NCBI GenBank assembly: GCA_024690665.1
Contig: JAILOU010000002.1
Coordinates: 24,919-88,918, forward strand
Direction: 5' to 3'
From: Eubacterium sp.
GTDB lineage: Bacteria > Bacillota > Clostridia > Lachnospirales > Lachnospiraceae
DNA: 64,000 nt
The notes under the pieces are model-generated. The model did no database searches. It worked only from the letters and a program-made list of their open reading frames with translations, and was not told the origin of the DNA. Position 1 is the first letter of the stretch. Each line of letters begins with the position of its first letter. A program made the position numbers and the translations under genes. Of the stretch, positions 53,301 through 61,871 are shown piece after piece.

Positions 53301-54729
53301 TAATTTTTCTGATGTTTCAGCCACAACATCTTCTTACGATAGTTCTTCGACTTGTGGTGGCGTAGCGGGAACTTTGCAAAAAGGAACGATTTCGTTATCT
53401 GTTAACAAGGGAGAGGTAAGCGCTGTGTGCGGCGTTGTCGGCGGAATCAGTGGGATTGCAGCAAACGAACAGACCATCTCGAATTGTTACAATACCGCAT
53501 CGATAACTATGACGGGAAGCAGTTGTTCCTCTAGCATTGGAGGAATAGCTGGAACGATTGCAACTTCTAAGACAGGCAAGACGGTAATTAAAAATTGTTA
53601 TAACACGGGCTTAGTTACGGATAGTAATAAAAGTACGTCGTATCATGGAGCGCTCATCGGAAAAAGCGGTGGTATAAGTTGTGTTAAAAATAATTATGCA
53701 TTGGCAGATACGGATGCGAATCTGATTGTATCTTCAAAGGAGATCACGGACAGCAATGGAGTGTTTTGGGATAGTATAAGAGATATGAAAGCGAATGCAA
53801 CCATATCGGACGCGTATGCATCTGTTGCTAATGGAGTACAGGAAAATTCGCCGATTTTAACTTGGCAAAAAAGTACAGACTGGGTAGATTCTTATGAAAC
53901 ATTAATGGCTGATTGTAGTGAAGAAGATTATGAAAATCTTTTATGCGATTTAGTGTATTTGTGTAGAACGGTAAGTTCTTATAGTGTTGAATCGACGCTG
54001 GAAGATAAGGTGCTTGAAACAATTGATGCGGAACAAGAGGCATTAGTAACAAAAACTATTAACGCAATCAGTGCAATTGGAACAGTAAAAGCAAGTAGTG
54101 AAAAAGCAATTTTAAAGGCAGATAACTTGTATCAGTCGCTTTCGTCCGATTATCTGTCGAAGGTAACAAATTATTCGGTTCTTAAGGCAGCGATAAAATC
54201 GTATGAAACGATTACGGCTGATTATACAGTTACTTTTAAAGCGAATGATTCCTCGTCTGCGAAAGCGTCATTATCATATGAAAGCTCGGAGGTTGGTTAT
54301 GGAAAAACACTGTCTAAACTTCCTACGGCGAAAAGAAGCGGCTATACATTTGACGGATGGTACACGAAAAAAAGCGGTGGAAGTAAGGTGTCGACTTCGA
54401 CAAAAATTACTGCCAATACAACTTACTATGCGCACTGGTCAAAGGTGAAGGTGGCTAAGACTAAAGTGAAATCTATAAAGTCACAAAAAAAGAAGTTGAA
54501 GGTTACAATCAAGGGTGTAAGTGGTGCGGCAGGTTATCAAATCTGCTACTCCAAGAAATCTTCAATGAAGGGGTATAAGATTGTTACAGTCTCCGGTAAA
54601 GTGAAGACAATTAAAAAATTACAAGCCAAGAAGAAGTATTATATTAAAGTACGTGCGTATAAGCTTGACTCAAAAGGAAACAAAGTTTATGGCAAATGGT
54701 CTGCCAAAAAGAGCAAAAAGACGAAATAG
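50386..54729 (+). CDS. Giant secreted GLUG-repeat protein 2
   Basis: 1447 residues. Signal peptide (about 1-30), an N-terminal beta region, first GLUG-like stretch (about 330-560), two Big_3-like Ig domains (about 584-665 and 669-750), a second GLUG block (about 755-1115, with many VGGIAG units), a helical spacer, one InlB/Flg_new repeat (about 1277-1350, RSGYTFDGWYTKKSGG) and a lysine-rich fibronectin-III-like end shared with protein 1. No LPXTG. GAGGGA is five bases before the ATG. Last gene of the operon; a secreted wall-associated adhesin or ligand-capture protein is inferred. Confidence 0.85.
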   Translation: MKRINRKKLVACLLSAVFIMQVMPEVSLVAEETTQGTDATSGSYAITTSYTGANCSFDDISDSADGGDEVTFSVSVATDYYLAQVRLAQTEGENNETTYTVLEPNSDGTYSFTMPEGDVEVIADSISIVWDGTIDLTWYDADEDTYELSYGAQLAGAAALVNGLFNDFPIQETETTIDGTSGYWPWLDDEGHPYGTDDSYYHVFEDNSEYKDNDDVDTVVVGDLNLITIKQGTKSSGVNLVQSTGVYWYTDIDFTDKTIVLNADIDMGGVCSNYENKNDGDYWSGPNYMPIGGSYVCYVDNGCTRSSNTFNGNFDGQGHIIYDLYCSRHVDTYFGDCQGIGIIGESGCIDSTDSSEWRTITIENLAIDGYINANRCVGGILGRNGISTSTTVSNCMNFARIEGTDAKGCAGIVGGGFNEITVECCANFGYISEEYNKGAGGIIGYSEGVTRNCYNLGFVAGLGNGNENAAAAIGMDDGGAYWYNNYYLSGSTTAETYPGIYATQLKGENANIIANVSYCKDSDYDLASLVSGSGRSFAYSSSEDVSGAMADALERVHSLGSDLQAYDATGVAVLRVFLVNAEAATATAITSSGTPVTEYYEGQTFNDNDSFVLKVTYSDQTSEEIEDYTVTYQNGEYFMEGDTIVTISYEVDGISYSEDIGVTVKEDELESLKLITSATNTLYCKGETFDTDGLVVRAYYKSGRTEDLSTDDYTYAPMDALSADDESITITYTYKETTLSDTISIDVLSTKSPDVHITSDTEERTVDIYQENDLLWFANQVSMNLYPAENAELMNDITITGEKAKFKPIGDQKAVSYEGTFDGNGYSITFEDEISDAVNRNALIYSLSGTIENLTLKGSVSGGKYTAAFAAVIDGGTISDCVNEMAVTSTANDVGGIAGVVRDGGVIKNCINSGAVTSSGSYVGGIAGDVTGDNTTIEECLVTSTADVTGSSIVGGVAGRVNTDGGSVLNTINFSDVSATTSSYDSSSTCGGVAGTLQKGTISLSVNKGEVSAVCGVVGGISGIAANEQTISNCYNTASITMTGSSCSSSIGGIAGTIATSKTGKTVIKNCYNTGLVTDSNKSTSYHGALIGKSGGISCVKNNYALADTDANLIVSSKEITDSNGVFWDSIRDMKANATISDAYASVANGVQENSPILTWQKSTDWVDSYETLMADCSEEDYENLLCDLVYLCRTVSSYSVESTLEDKVLETIDAEQEALVTKTINAISAIGTVKASSEKAILKADNLYQSLSSDYLSKVTNYSVLKAAIKSYETITADYTVTFKANDSSSAKASLSYESSEVGYGKTLSKLPTAKRSGYTFDGWYTKKSGGSKVSTSTKITANTTYYAHWSKVKVAKTKVKSIKSQKKKLKVTIKGVSGAAGYQICYSKKSSMKGYKIVTVSGKVKTIKKLQAKKKYYIKVRAYKLDSKGNKVYGKWSAKKSKKTK

Positions 54730-54748
54730 AGCAAATTCGGTAAAAAGG

Positions 54749-54818
54749 TTGAAATAAAAGCATGTTTCGTATAAAATGTTTTAGAAGTGAACTTTTGCCG
54801 AGGAGAATTGAGTCGGCA
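54749..54818 (+). promoter_or_regulatory. efp promoter and leader hairpin
   Basis: TTGAAA (54749-54754), 17-base spacer, TAAAAT (54772-54777). The leader contains TGCCGA/TCGGCA arms (54796-54801, 54813-54818). So efp is transcribed separately from the surface operon; no terminator hairpin is obvious between them. Confidence 0.65.
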
Positions 54819-54836
54819 CATTAAGGAGGAAGAAAA

Positions 54837-55394
54837 ATGATTTCAGCTGGTGATTTCAGAAATGGTATTACGATTGAGTATAATGGCGGTATTTACCAGA
54901 TCATCGAATTTCAGCATGTAAAACCTGGTAAAGGTGCTGCATTTGTTAGAACAAAATTAAAGAACATTATTAATGGTGGTATTGTAGAGAATTCTTTCCG
55001 TCCAACGGAGAAGTTCCCACAGGCAAGAATCGAGCGTAAGGATATGCAGTATCTTTACAGCGATGGAGATTTATTCTACTTTATGGATGGCGAGACATAT
55101 GATCAGATTCCATTGAGCGCAGACATCATTGGTGATGCACTTAAATATGTAAAGGAAAATGAAACATGTAAGGTATGTTCTCACGACGGTAATGTGTTTG
55201 CTGTTGAGCCACCACTTTTTGTAGAACTTGCTATTACAGAAACAGAGCCTGGATTTAAGGGTGATACTGCTCAGGGTGCTACAAAGCCTGCAACTGTTGA
55301 AACAGGAGCTAACGTTAACGTACCTCTTTTCGTAGAGCAGGGTGATGTTATTAAAATTGATACCAGAACAGGTGAATATCTTTCAAGAGTATAA
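54837..55394 (+). CDS. efp: Elongation factor P
   Basis: 185 residues; rescues ribosomes stalled at polyproline. It starts [20 protein letters not shown], the KOW domain with conserved K32 at the tip ([10 protein letters not shown]), followed by the two OB domains. AAGGAGGA precedes the ATG. It separates the GLUG/ExbB operon from the subtilase; any functional link is doubtful. Confidence 0.98.
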   Translation: MISAGDFRNGITIEYNGGIYQIIEFQHVKPGKGAAFVRTKLKNIINGGIVENSFRPTEKFPQARIERKDMQYLYSDGDLFYFMDGETYDQIPLSADIIGDALKYVKENETCKVCSHDGNVFAVEPPLFVELAITETEPGFKGDTAQGATKPATVETGANVNVPLFVEQGDVIKIDTRTGEYLSRV

Positions 55395-55411
55395 AATCAC
55401 AGATAATTCAG

Positions 55412-55441
55412 AAGCTGTCGCAATATGCGGCAGCTTTTTTT
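55412..55441 (+). terminator. efp terminator
   Basis: AAGCTGTCGCA pairs with TGCGGCAGCTT across an ATA loop, then a T7 run. Confidence 0.9.
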
Positions 55442-55771
55442 AGTTTCTTAAATATGTGTGAGTGAAAAAGAATGGAAACTTATTTGTTGCAGCATTGATA
55501 CAAAAGAAAATAAATCAGCATACTCGCTTGCGAAAATTCGCAAAAGTTGGAAACTGCTTGGAAACGATAGTGTTAAAAAATGGCAAAAATATAATACAAA
55601 ATAGGCAAAAATGTGCGAAAAGTACTATAAAAATCATCTTGGACTCATCTTTGTAAGGCGAAAATCCTATTTATTCGTTTTGGTATTGTATAGCATATAA
55701 TGGTTGTGATAATCTAACATGCGACTAAATCTAACACACAATATGAAAAAGAAAATAGGGAGGTAGTTTAG
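55442..55771 (+). other. 330-base AT-rich gap before the subtilase
   Basis: No credible gene (a 64-codon frame at 55462-55656 has no ribosome binding site and no family character). It holds an inverted repeat TGCGAA-AA-TTCGCA (55529-55542) and a TATAAT (55696-55701) that may be the subtilase -10, though no matching -35 is seen. GGGAGG before the 55772 ATG is a clear ribosome binding site. Confidence 0.6.
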
Positions 55772-58700
55772 ATGTCGAGATTAAAAGACATGAAAGCCGG
55801 TCGGGTTATGGCAGGAGTACTTGCAGCAACGCTTATCCTGACTGGCTTGCCTGCAGGATTGGCAGGCACAACTTCGGTCGGAGATGTAACGGCTGAAGCT
55901 GCAGAGACAACAACAAGCTCTGCAATTGCATTTTCATATGCAAAAAATTATGGAGGATCGTATACGGATGCATTTACGGATGTTGTGTATACAAATGATG
56001 GAGGATATGTAGCGGTTGGTTATACATTAGGTGATAGTACTGATCCTACATGGGATTATGCGGAAGGAAGTACTTCAGGATACGAAAATTATTACAATGA
56101 TATTGTACTTGTGAAGTTTTCTTCAGAAGGTGTAGTTGAGTGGTCTCAGGCTTACGGAGATGCAGGAACAACCGATCTTGCAGATGCGGTTACAGTACTG
56201 TCTGACGGAACGATTGCGGTGGCAGGAAAAGCAACTTTTTCTATTGCTGATGACTCGGATACCACATTGATAAAAAATGCAAGTAGTTATGTGCTTTTGG
56301 TTAATCCGGAAGATGGTACGGATTATACAGAGATTCATTATGGAGGAACTTCGGGAGATTATGCTACCGGTATTGAGGCTACATCAGATGGTGGCTTTGT
56401 GGTAAGTGGATATAGCGCAAGTGATGCCGGATATTACACTTATACAACGGATCAGGGAACAACATATGAAGATGCTGTTCAATTATGGGAATCTGCTTCA
56501 GGAACAGATGATTCCATTGCGAATAGAGCAAGCAGTAAAGCAGATACTTATCTTATAAAATTTGATATTGCAACAGATGGTTCTATATCAAATGATTATG
56601 TAACGATGTATAATGCTGATTCTACAACTTATGGTAATTATGCAATGAACACTTATGCAATGACAACTGACTCAAACGGGGATTTTGTTATTGCTTGCAG
56701 AAGACAGCTTTGTAAGAATAGATATGCAGGATGTGTGGCTAAGTTTGATGGAGATACCGGTGAACTGACCTGGGAAAAAATTGTCGGAACAACATCAACC
56801 ACTGTGCCGACTGATTATGCAGATTATCTTACCGTAATTTTCACAGATGTTACAACGCTTTCAGATGGTTCTTATGTTGTTGTTGGTACTGCAACAAATG
56901 ATGCACAGACCGAAGAAGGATGGGAGTGTTACGGAAGCGAAGATGTAATCGTTTTAAATTATTCCAGCGACGGAACATTTGTAAGTGCCAATAATTACGG
57001 AACGATTAGCGAAACTGCAATCAGTGCCGAAGGTGTGGTTGCTACGGATGACGGCGGCTATATGGTCTATGGTACAGCCTCAGAGGTTGTGGTAGAAGAT
57101 GAATTGATTGAAGCCGGCTATGACTATGGCAATTATGGTGGAAATGACGGTATTATTGTAAAGTATGATAGTGACAATACTGTATCCTGGTCGGAAAACT
57201 ATGGTACTGCAAGTGGCGATTGGATTAATGGAATGGCTGTTGACAGCGCGGGGCAGGTCATTGCTGTGGGTGAGTCAAATGGAACCTATGGAAATATTGC
57301 CTGGGATAACAACGGTGGAATAGACGGAATTCTTATGACAACCGGGACATTGGCAGAGTATTCAGAGGCGGAAGTAGAAGATGGAGATGTCATCTGGCAG
57401 GATGGAACCTATACCGGAAGCGGTAACGGATACAATGGTAGTAACTCAGTAATACTCGATGTGACAATTGAGGATCATAAGATAACAAATATTGAGACGA
57501 ACAGTACAACGGATACGGAGATCTATTTTGAAAGTGCTACAGCTATTTATGAGTCTATTATTAACAGTGGGACTTCGGATGTTGATACGGTATCAAGTGC
57601 GACTTATTCTTGCAATGGAATTATTGATGCAGTAAATGATGCGCTATCGCAGGCTGCTGCTGCTTATGTGGACTCGCTGATTGGTGCAATTGCAACTGCT
57701 GATGATGCACAAACTGCTACAAATGATGCGGCTGCAGCATATTCTGAATTAGGTACTGCTGCTAGAGGTTATCTGGAGAATTTATCGACACTTGAAACTT
57801 ATGCAAATACTTATGGCATTACATTAACAGTTCGTGAGTCTGAAGAAAAGATCGAAGAGACAGAGCCTGAGACAAGTAGTGATTTGGCATACAGTGACAC
57901 ATATTATAAATTGCAAAAAGAGTATTATGAAGATATTAATGCATCGGCATTGGCTGATGCAAGTCTTACCGGCGAAGGAGTAAAAATCGCAGTAATCGAT
58001 AGTGGTCTTACGTATTCTCATGATGATATTGATTATGATAATATAGCAACCGGCTATGATTATGATAATGATGTGGAATTGACATCTGAAAATCTCTATG
58101 ATGATGATGGACATGGTACAGCTGTAACGAGTATCTTACAGGCAATTTCTGATAATGGAAAGGGAATCAGTGGCTTATTAAGTCAAGCAACGATTGTACC
58201 ACTTAAGGTTACACCTGTTTACAAAGTGACCAGTGAATCTAATATCGAAAAATCAAAAGCTTCCAGTGAAACAGTTGCGCAGATTATTAAAGATGCTGTT
58301 GATACTTATGATGTTGATGTTATTACAACAAGTATGCAGATTTATGATACCGATGCGCTAGAAGAAGCTGTTGATTATGCTGCAGATAATGGTGTTATTA
58401 TTGTTGGCGCAGCAGGAAACAGTTCTACATCTTCAAGTACGGGAGAAGATGACTATGTGTATCCGGCAGCATATGACAATGTTATAAGTGTTGGAGCTGT
58501 CGATAGTGATATGGTAGTTCGAACAAATTCTCAAAAGAATGATACGCTTGATGTTGTGGCACCGGGAGAAGATATTGCGGTATTATATCCAAGTGTTGCT
58601 GCACGTACGACAATTTCAAGTGGAACCTCATATTCATCACCAATTGTTGCGGCAATGGCTGTTGCAGCAAAACAGGTACGTTCTGATCTGACGATTGATG

Positions 58701-59851
58701 AGTTTAGAAATATGCTACAAGAAACATCTACTGATGCAGGTGATACGGGATATGACACTTCTTATGGATATGGAATTGTGAATATGCAGTCATTTGCAGA
58801 ATTACAAAGTAAGACACTTGTAACATATAAGCTTTATGGTGGTGCATTTGAATCTGAAGATTATAGCGAATATAATTACGTGACAAGTGGAACTAAGATT
58901 ACACTTCCGGCGATTACTAAAGATGGTTATGAATTTGCAGGATGGCAGATTGGAGATGGTATCTATGAAGCCGGAGAGACTTATGAAATTACAGAGGATG
59001 TTACAGTTACGGCTCTTTGGAATGAAATCTTTACCATTACTTATAAAGTAAATGGAGGTTCATATACCGATGCGGATTCAGTTGTGTCTGAAGGCGTATC
59101 AGGGACAACTATTACACTTCCTGAAATTGCCAGAAGTGGCTATGAATTCTTAGGATGGCAGATTGGTGATGATATCTATGAAGCCGGAGATACCTATATA
59201 ATTACGGAAGATGTTACAATCACAGCACTTTGGGATGCAGAATATACTGTTACCTATAATGTGAATGGTGGAAAGCTCTCAAACGGTTCTAAATCAGTAA
59301 CCGTTACCTCCGGAGAATCTGTAACCCTTCCTTCGGTTAGCAGAACCGGTTATACATTTAAGGGTTGGAAGATCGGAAGCAAAACATATTCTGCCGGCGC
59401 AAAATATACGGTCACTTCTAATGTGACGGCAACGGCTCAGTGGAAGAAGATTACAACCAGAACAATTTCTGGTATTACCTATAAGATTTCCGGAAGTTCG
59501 GCAGTGGTTAGTGCAGCAAAGAAGTCTATAGTAAATGCTGTGATTCCGTCTAAGGTTACCATTGGCGGTAAGAGTTATAAGGTAACAAAGATTAACAGTA
59601 AAGTATTTGCTAAACATACAAAATTAAAATCTGTTACAATTGGTGCGAACGTAAAGACAATCGGCTCAAAAGCGTTCTTCAAAGCAACTTCGCTTAAGAA
59701 GGTCGTATTTAAAGGAAAGAATGTAAAGAGCATTGGCTCAAAGGCGTTTAAGAAGATTAACAAGAAGGTTACTTACAAGTATCCATCGAAAAAGAAAAAG
59801 ACAGCTTATCAGAAACTTCTGAAAAAAGCAGGAGCTTCGAATCTTTCATAA
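55772..59851 (+). CDS. Secreted subtilase with FMN-binding domain, InlB repeats and LRR end
   Basis: 1359 residues. Signal peptide (about 1-40); a beta-propeller-like region (50-535) of repeated DGGYVAVGYT-type units; an FMN_bind-like domain (about 540-635) with DTVSSATYS, where T611 is the residue expected to carry FMN; an S8 subtilisin domain (about 700-1015) with D743 (AVIDSGL), H781 (DGHGTAV), N883 (AAGNSS) and S953 (SSGTSYSSP) all present; three InlB/Flg_new repeats (about 1030-1230); and a BspA-type leucine-rich end (about 1240-1340). No LPXTG. An active surface protease is likely; the flavin domain is unusual. Own promoter region, convergent with the S1 gene. Confidence 0.88.
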   Translation: MSRLKDMKAGRVMAGVLAATLILTGLPAGLAGTTSVGDVTAEAAETTTSSAIAFSYAKNYGGSYTDAFTDVVYTNDGGYVAVGYTLGDSTDPTWDYAEGSTSGYENYYNDIVLVKFSSEGVVEWSQAYGDAGTTDLADAVTVLSDGTIAVAGKATFSIADDSDTTLIKNASSYVLLVNPEDGTDYTEIHYGGTSGDYATGIEATSDGGFVVSGYSASDAGYYTYTTDQGTTYEDAVQLWESASGTDDSIANRASSKADTYLIKFDIATDGSISNDYVTMYNADSTTYGNYAMNTYAMTTDSNGDFVIACRRQLCKNRYAGCVAKFDGDTGELTWEKIVGTTSTTVPTDYADYLTVIFTDVTTLSDGSYVVVGTATNDAQTEEGWECYGSEDVIVLNYSSDGTFVSANNYGTISETAISAEGVVATDDGGYMVYGTASEVVVEDELIEAGYDYGNYGGNDGIIVKYDSDNTVSWSENYGTASGDWINGMAVDSAGQVIAVGESNGTYGNIAWDNNGGIDGILMTTGTLAEYSEAEVEDGDVIWQDGTYTGSGNGYNGSNSVILDVTIEDHKITNIETNSTTDTEIYFESATAIYESIINSGTSDVDTVSSATYSCNGIIDAVNDALSQAAAAYVDSLIGAIATADDAQTATNDAAAAYSELGTAARGYLENLSTLETYANTYGITLTVRESEEKIEETEPETSSDLAYSDTYYKLQKEYYEDINASALADASLTGEGVKIAVIDSGLTYSHDDIDYDNIATGYDYDNDVELTSENLYDDDGHGTAVTSILQAISDNGKGISGLLSQATIVPLKVTPVYKVTSESNIEKSKASSETVAQIIKDAVDTYDVDVITTSMQIYDTDALEEAVDYAADNGVIIVGAAGNSSTSSSTGEDDYVYPAAYDNVISVGAVDSDMVVRTNSQKNDTLDVVAPGEDIAVLYPSVAARTTISSGTSYSSPIVAAMAVAAKQVRSDLTIDEFRNMLQETSTDAGDTGYDTSYGYGIVNMQSFAELQSKTLVTYKLYGGAFESEDYSEYNYVTSGTKITLPAITKDGYEFAGWQIGDGIYEAGETYEITEDVTVTALWNEIFTITYKVNGGSYTDADSVVSEGVSGTTITLPEIARSGYEFLGWQIGDDIYEAGDTYIITEDVTITALWDAEYTVTYNVNGGKLSNGSKSVTVTSGESVTLPSVSRTGYTFKGWKIGSKTYSAGAKYTVTSNVTATAQWKKITTRTISGITYKISGSSAVVSAAKKSIVNAVIPSKVTIGGKSYKVTKINSKVFAKHTKLKSVTIGANVKTIGSKAFFKATSLKKVVFKGKNVKSIGSKAFKKINKKVTYKYPSKKKKTAYQKLLKKAGASNLS

Positions 59852-59876
59852 AATCACGATGATTTGATAAAAAGAA

Positions 59877-59911
59877 AACCGCTCGTGGATGAATTCCATG
59901 GGCGGTTTCCT
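59877..59911. terminator. Shared terminator between the subtilase and S1 genes
   Basis: AAACCGCTCGTGGA and TCCATGGGCGGTTT form an imperfect stem between two convergent genes, with A/T-rich flanks on both sides. Confidence 0.65.
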
Positions 59912-59935
59912 TATAATATAGAAAAGAAAAAAATA

Positions 59936-60631
59936 TTAGTCTAATTTGATGCCGGCAAGAAGGCTTCCGAGTGAAGTGCTTGCTTCGCCACCGGACTGGT
60001 AAGAGGCTTTTGCTTCTTCCTCCTCAGCAACCTGTTTGTCTTGCTGAAGAACTTTCATGCTAAGAGAAATCTTGCCATCTTCTTTTTTGAGAACCTTTAC
60101 GGTGACTTCCTGACCTTCCTTTACAACTTCAGAAGGTTTTGCGATTCTCTTTAAAGACATCTGCGAGATATGAAGCAGTCCGGAAATGTTATTTCCAAGA
60201 TCGACGAATGCTCCATAGGTAGTAAGATTCTCAACCTTACCGGTTATAACGCTTCCAACTTCAATTGCATCAAAAGCTGCTTTTTTGTCAGCGTCACGTT
60301 TCATCTGTTCTACAGCCTTGCCGGAGAGAACGAGACGATTGTTTTCACGTTCGGCGGTAATGACAATCACATCAAGTTTCTTACCAAGCCATTCATTTAA
60401 ATCATCTACATATTGAATGCTGATCTGGGACGCCGGAATGAATGCACGAAGTTCTTCGATGTATGCGATGAGTCCCCCTTTGACTACGCCGCCAATTTTT
60501 ACATTCATGACCGTCTTATTCTTTAAAGCTTCTTCCATCTCAATCCATGCAGGATCATCATTTCCCTCGTTTGGATCGTTAAAAGAAGCATCGATTTCAG
60601 CTTCGAAATCTTTCATAGTTTCTTCTGCCAT
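59936..60631 (-). CDS. S1 RNA-binding domain protein
   Basis: 231 residues with two S1 motifs: a first, degenerate one (about 40-110, KIGGVVKGGLIAYIEELRAFIPASQ) and a second, standard one (about 123-195, GSVITGKVENLTTYGAFVDLG...GLLHISQMS). Related to ribosomal protein S1 repeats but short; Clostridia carry several such proteins and their RNA targets are unknown. The mRNA has AGAGAGG about 10 bases before the ATG. Transcribed away from hrcA, convergent with the subtilase. Confidence 0.85.
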   Translation of the reverse strand: MAEETMKDFEAEIDASFNDPNEGNDDPAWIEMEEALKNKTVMNVKIGGVVKGGLIAYIEELRAFIPASQISIQYVDDLNEWLGKKLDVIVITAERENNRLVLSGKAVEQMKRDADKKAAFDAIEVGSVITGKVENLTTYGAFVDLGNNISGLLHISQMSLKRIAKPSEVVKEGQEVTVKVLKKEDGKISLSMKVLQQDKQVAEEEEAKASYQSGGEASTSLGSLLAGIKLD

Positions 60632-60706
60632 AATATAATAACCTCTCTTTCGATATAACTGTTTCTATCATACCACAAAATAATTTTGAAAAAAACGAAA
60701 ATCATG

Positions 60707-60735
60707 TTGACAAAGGTATTTTGTAGTGATACATT
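60707..60735 (+). promoter_or_regulatory. Promoter of hrcA-grpE-dnaK
   Basis: A perfect TTGACA (60707-60712), 17-base spacer, TACATT (60730-60735). Transcription should start just before the CIRCE element. Confidence 0.75.
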
Positions 60736-60751
60736 TGATGATGTAAAGATA

Positions 60752-60778
60752 TTAGCACTCCAAATCGTTGAGTGCTAA
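60752..60778 (+). promoter_or_regulatory. CIRCE operator (HrcA binding site)
   Basis: TTAGCACTC, nine bases, GAGTGCTAA: an exact match to the CIRCE consensus. HrcA binds here and represses the operon until heat stress titrates GroEL away. Confidence 0.97.
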
Positions 60779-60810
60779 CAATGAAAAGCAATTGCGATGG
60801 AGTGATGCGA

Positions 60811-61854
60811 GTGAACGATCAACTGGATGAACGCAAGGTTAAAATCTTGAATGCAATCATACAAAACTACTTAGAGACCGGAGAGCCGGTTGGTTCAAGA
60901 ACCATTTCTAAGATTGAAGATATGAATATATCTTCAGCAACTATTCGTAATGAAATGTCAGACCTTGAAGATATGGGCTACATCTTGCAGCCGCATACAT
61001 CGGCGGGACGTATTCCTTCTGATAAGGGATATCGGTTTTATGTCGATCAGCTGATGCAACAAAAAGAACAAGAGATTTCCGATATGCAAAGCTATATGAT
61101 TGAGCATACTGAGAAGATGGAGACGGTGCTAAAACAGGTAGCAAAACTTCTTGCGACGAATACAAATTATACGACGATGATTACGGCACCAAAGTCTAAG
61201 CATGCGACGATTAAATTCATTCAGTTGTCATCGATCAATGATGAACAGTTGCTTGCTGTTATTGTTCTTGGTGGTAATGTAGTTCGAAACAAGATTATCG
61301 ATGTTGAGGAAATGCCGGATCAGGAGATGATATTAAAGTTAAATATCTTATTAAACTCCGCGCTAAATGGTTTGTCCTCAGAGCAGATTACACTTGAAAC
61401 AATTGCGAAGCTTAAGACAAGCGCCGGAGATCACAGCGTACTTATTTCACAGATTATGGATGCTGTTGGTGAAGTTATTTCCGAAGGAAAAGAATTGGAG
61501 ATTTATACATCCGGAGCAACGAACATTTTCAAATATCCAGAGCTGTCTACATCGGAGAGCGCTTCGGATCTGATTAATGTTTTAGAAGAGAAAAACCAGC
61601 TTGTTGATTTTGTCAATGAGATTGAAGAATCCGGCGGAGATGAAACCGGCATTCAGGTATATATTGGAAATGAATCCCCTATGGCGAATATGAAAGACTG
61701 CAGTATTGTCACCGCAACTTATAACTTAGGTGATGATATGAAGGGTATGGTGGGAATCATTGGTCCAAAACGAATGGACTATAAAAATGTTATGGAGAAT
61801 CTGAAGACCTTAAGGTCGCAGATTGATGATATATTCCATAAGGAAGAGCCTTAG
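60811..61854 (+). CDS. hrcA: Heat-inducible repressor HrcA
   Basis: 347 residues; represses class I heat-shock genes through CIRCE. The N-terminal winged helix has LDERKVKILNAIIQ and EPVGSRTISK; AGRIPSDKGYRFYVD is also typical. The start is taken as GTG at 60811 with GGAG eight bases upstream. Longer frames start at an ATG at 60781 or a GTG inside the CIRCE, and an ATG at 60805 is too near the binding site. Nine bases separate it from the grpE ATG-like codon. Confidence 0.95.
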   Translation: MNDQLDERKVKILNAIIQNYLETGEPVGSRTISKIEDMNISSATIRNEMSDLEDMGYILQPHTSAGRIPSDKGYRFYVDQLMQQKEQEISDMQSYMIEHTEKMETVLKQVAKLLATNTNYTTMITAPKSKHATIKFIQLSSINDEQLLAVIVLGGNVVRNKIIDVEEMPDQEMILKLNILLNSALNGLSSEQITLETIAKLKTSAGDHSVLISQIMDAVGEVISEGKELEIYTSGATNIFKYPELSTSESASDLINVLEEKNQLVDFVNEIEESGGDETGIQVYIGNESPMANMKDCSIVTATYNLGDDMKGMVGIIGPKRMDYKNVMENLKTLRSQIDDIFHKEEP

Positions 61855-61871
61855 GAAAGGAGATGGATAGT

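Noticed and set aside
55462..55656. 64-codon plus-strand frame after efp
   Set aside because: No ribosome binding site, lies in AT-rich spacer after the efp terminator, no recognisable features.
60772..60810. Longer HrcA with a start inside the CIRCE element
   Set aside because: The start would sit in the operator and has no ribosome binding site; residues added do not match HrcA N-termini.
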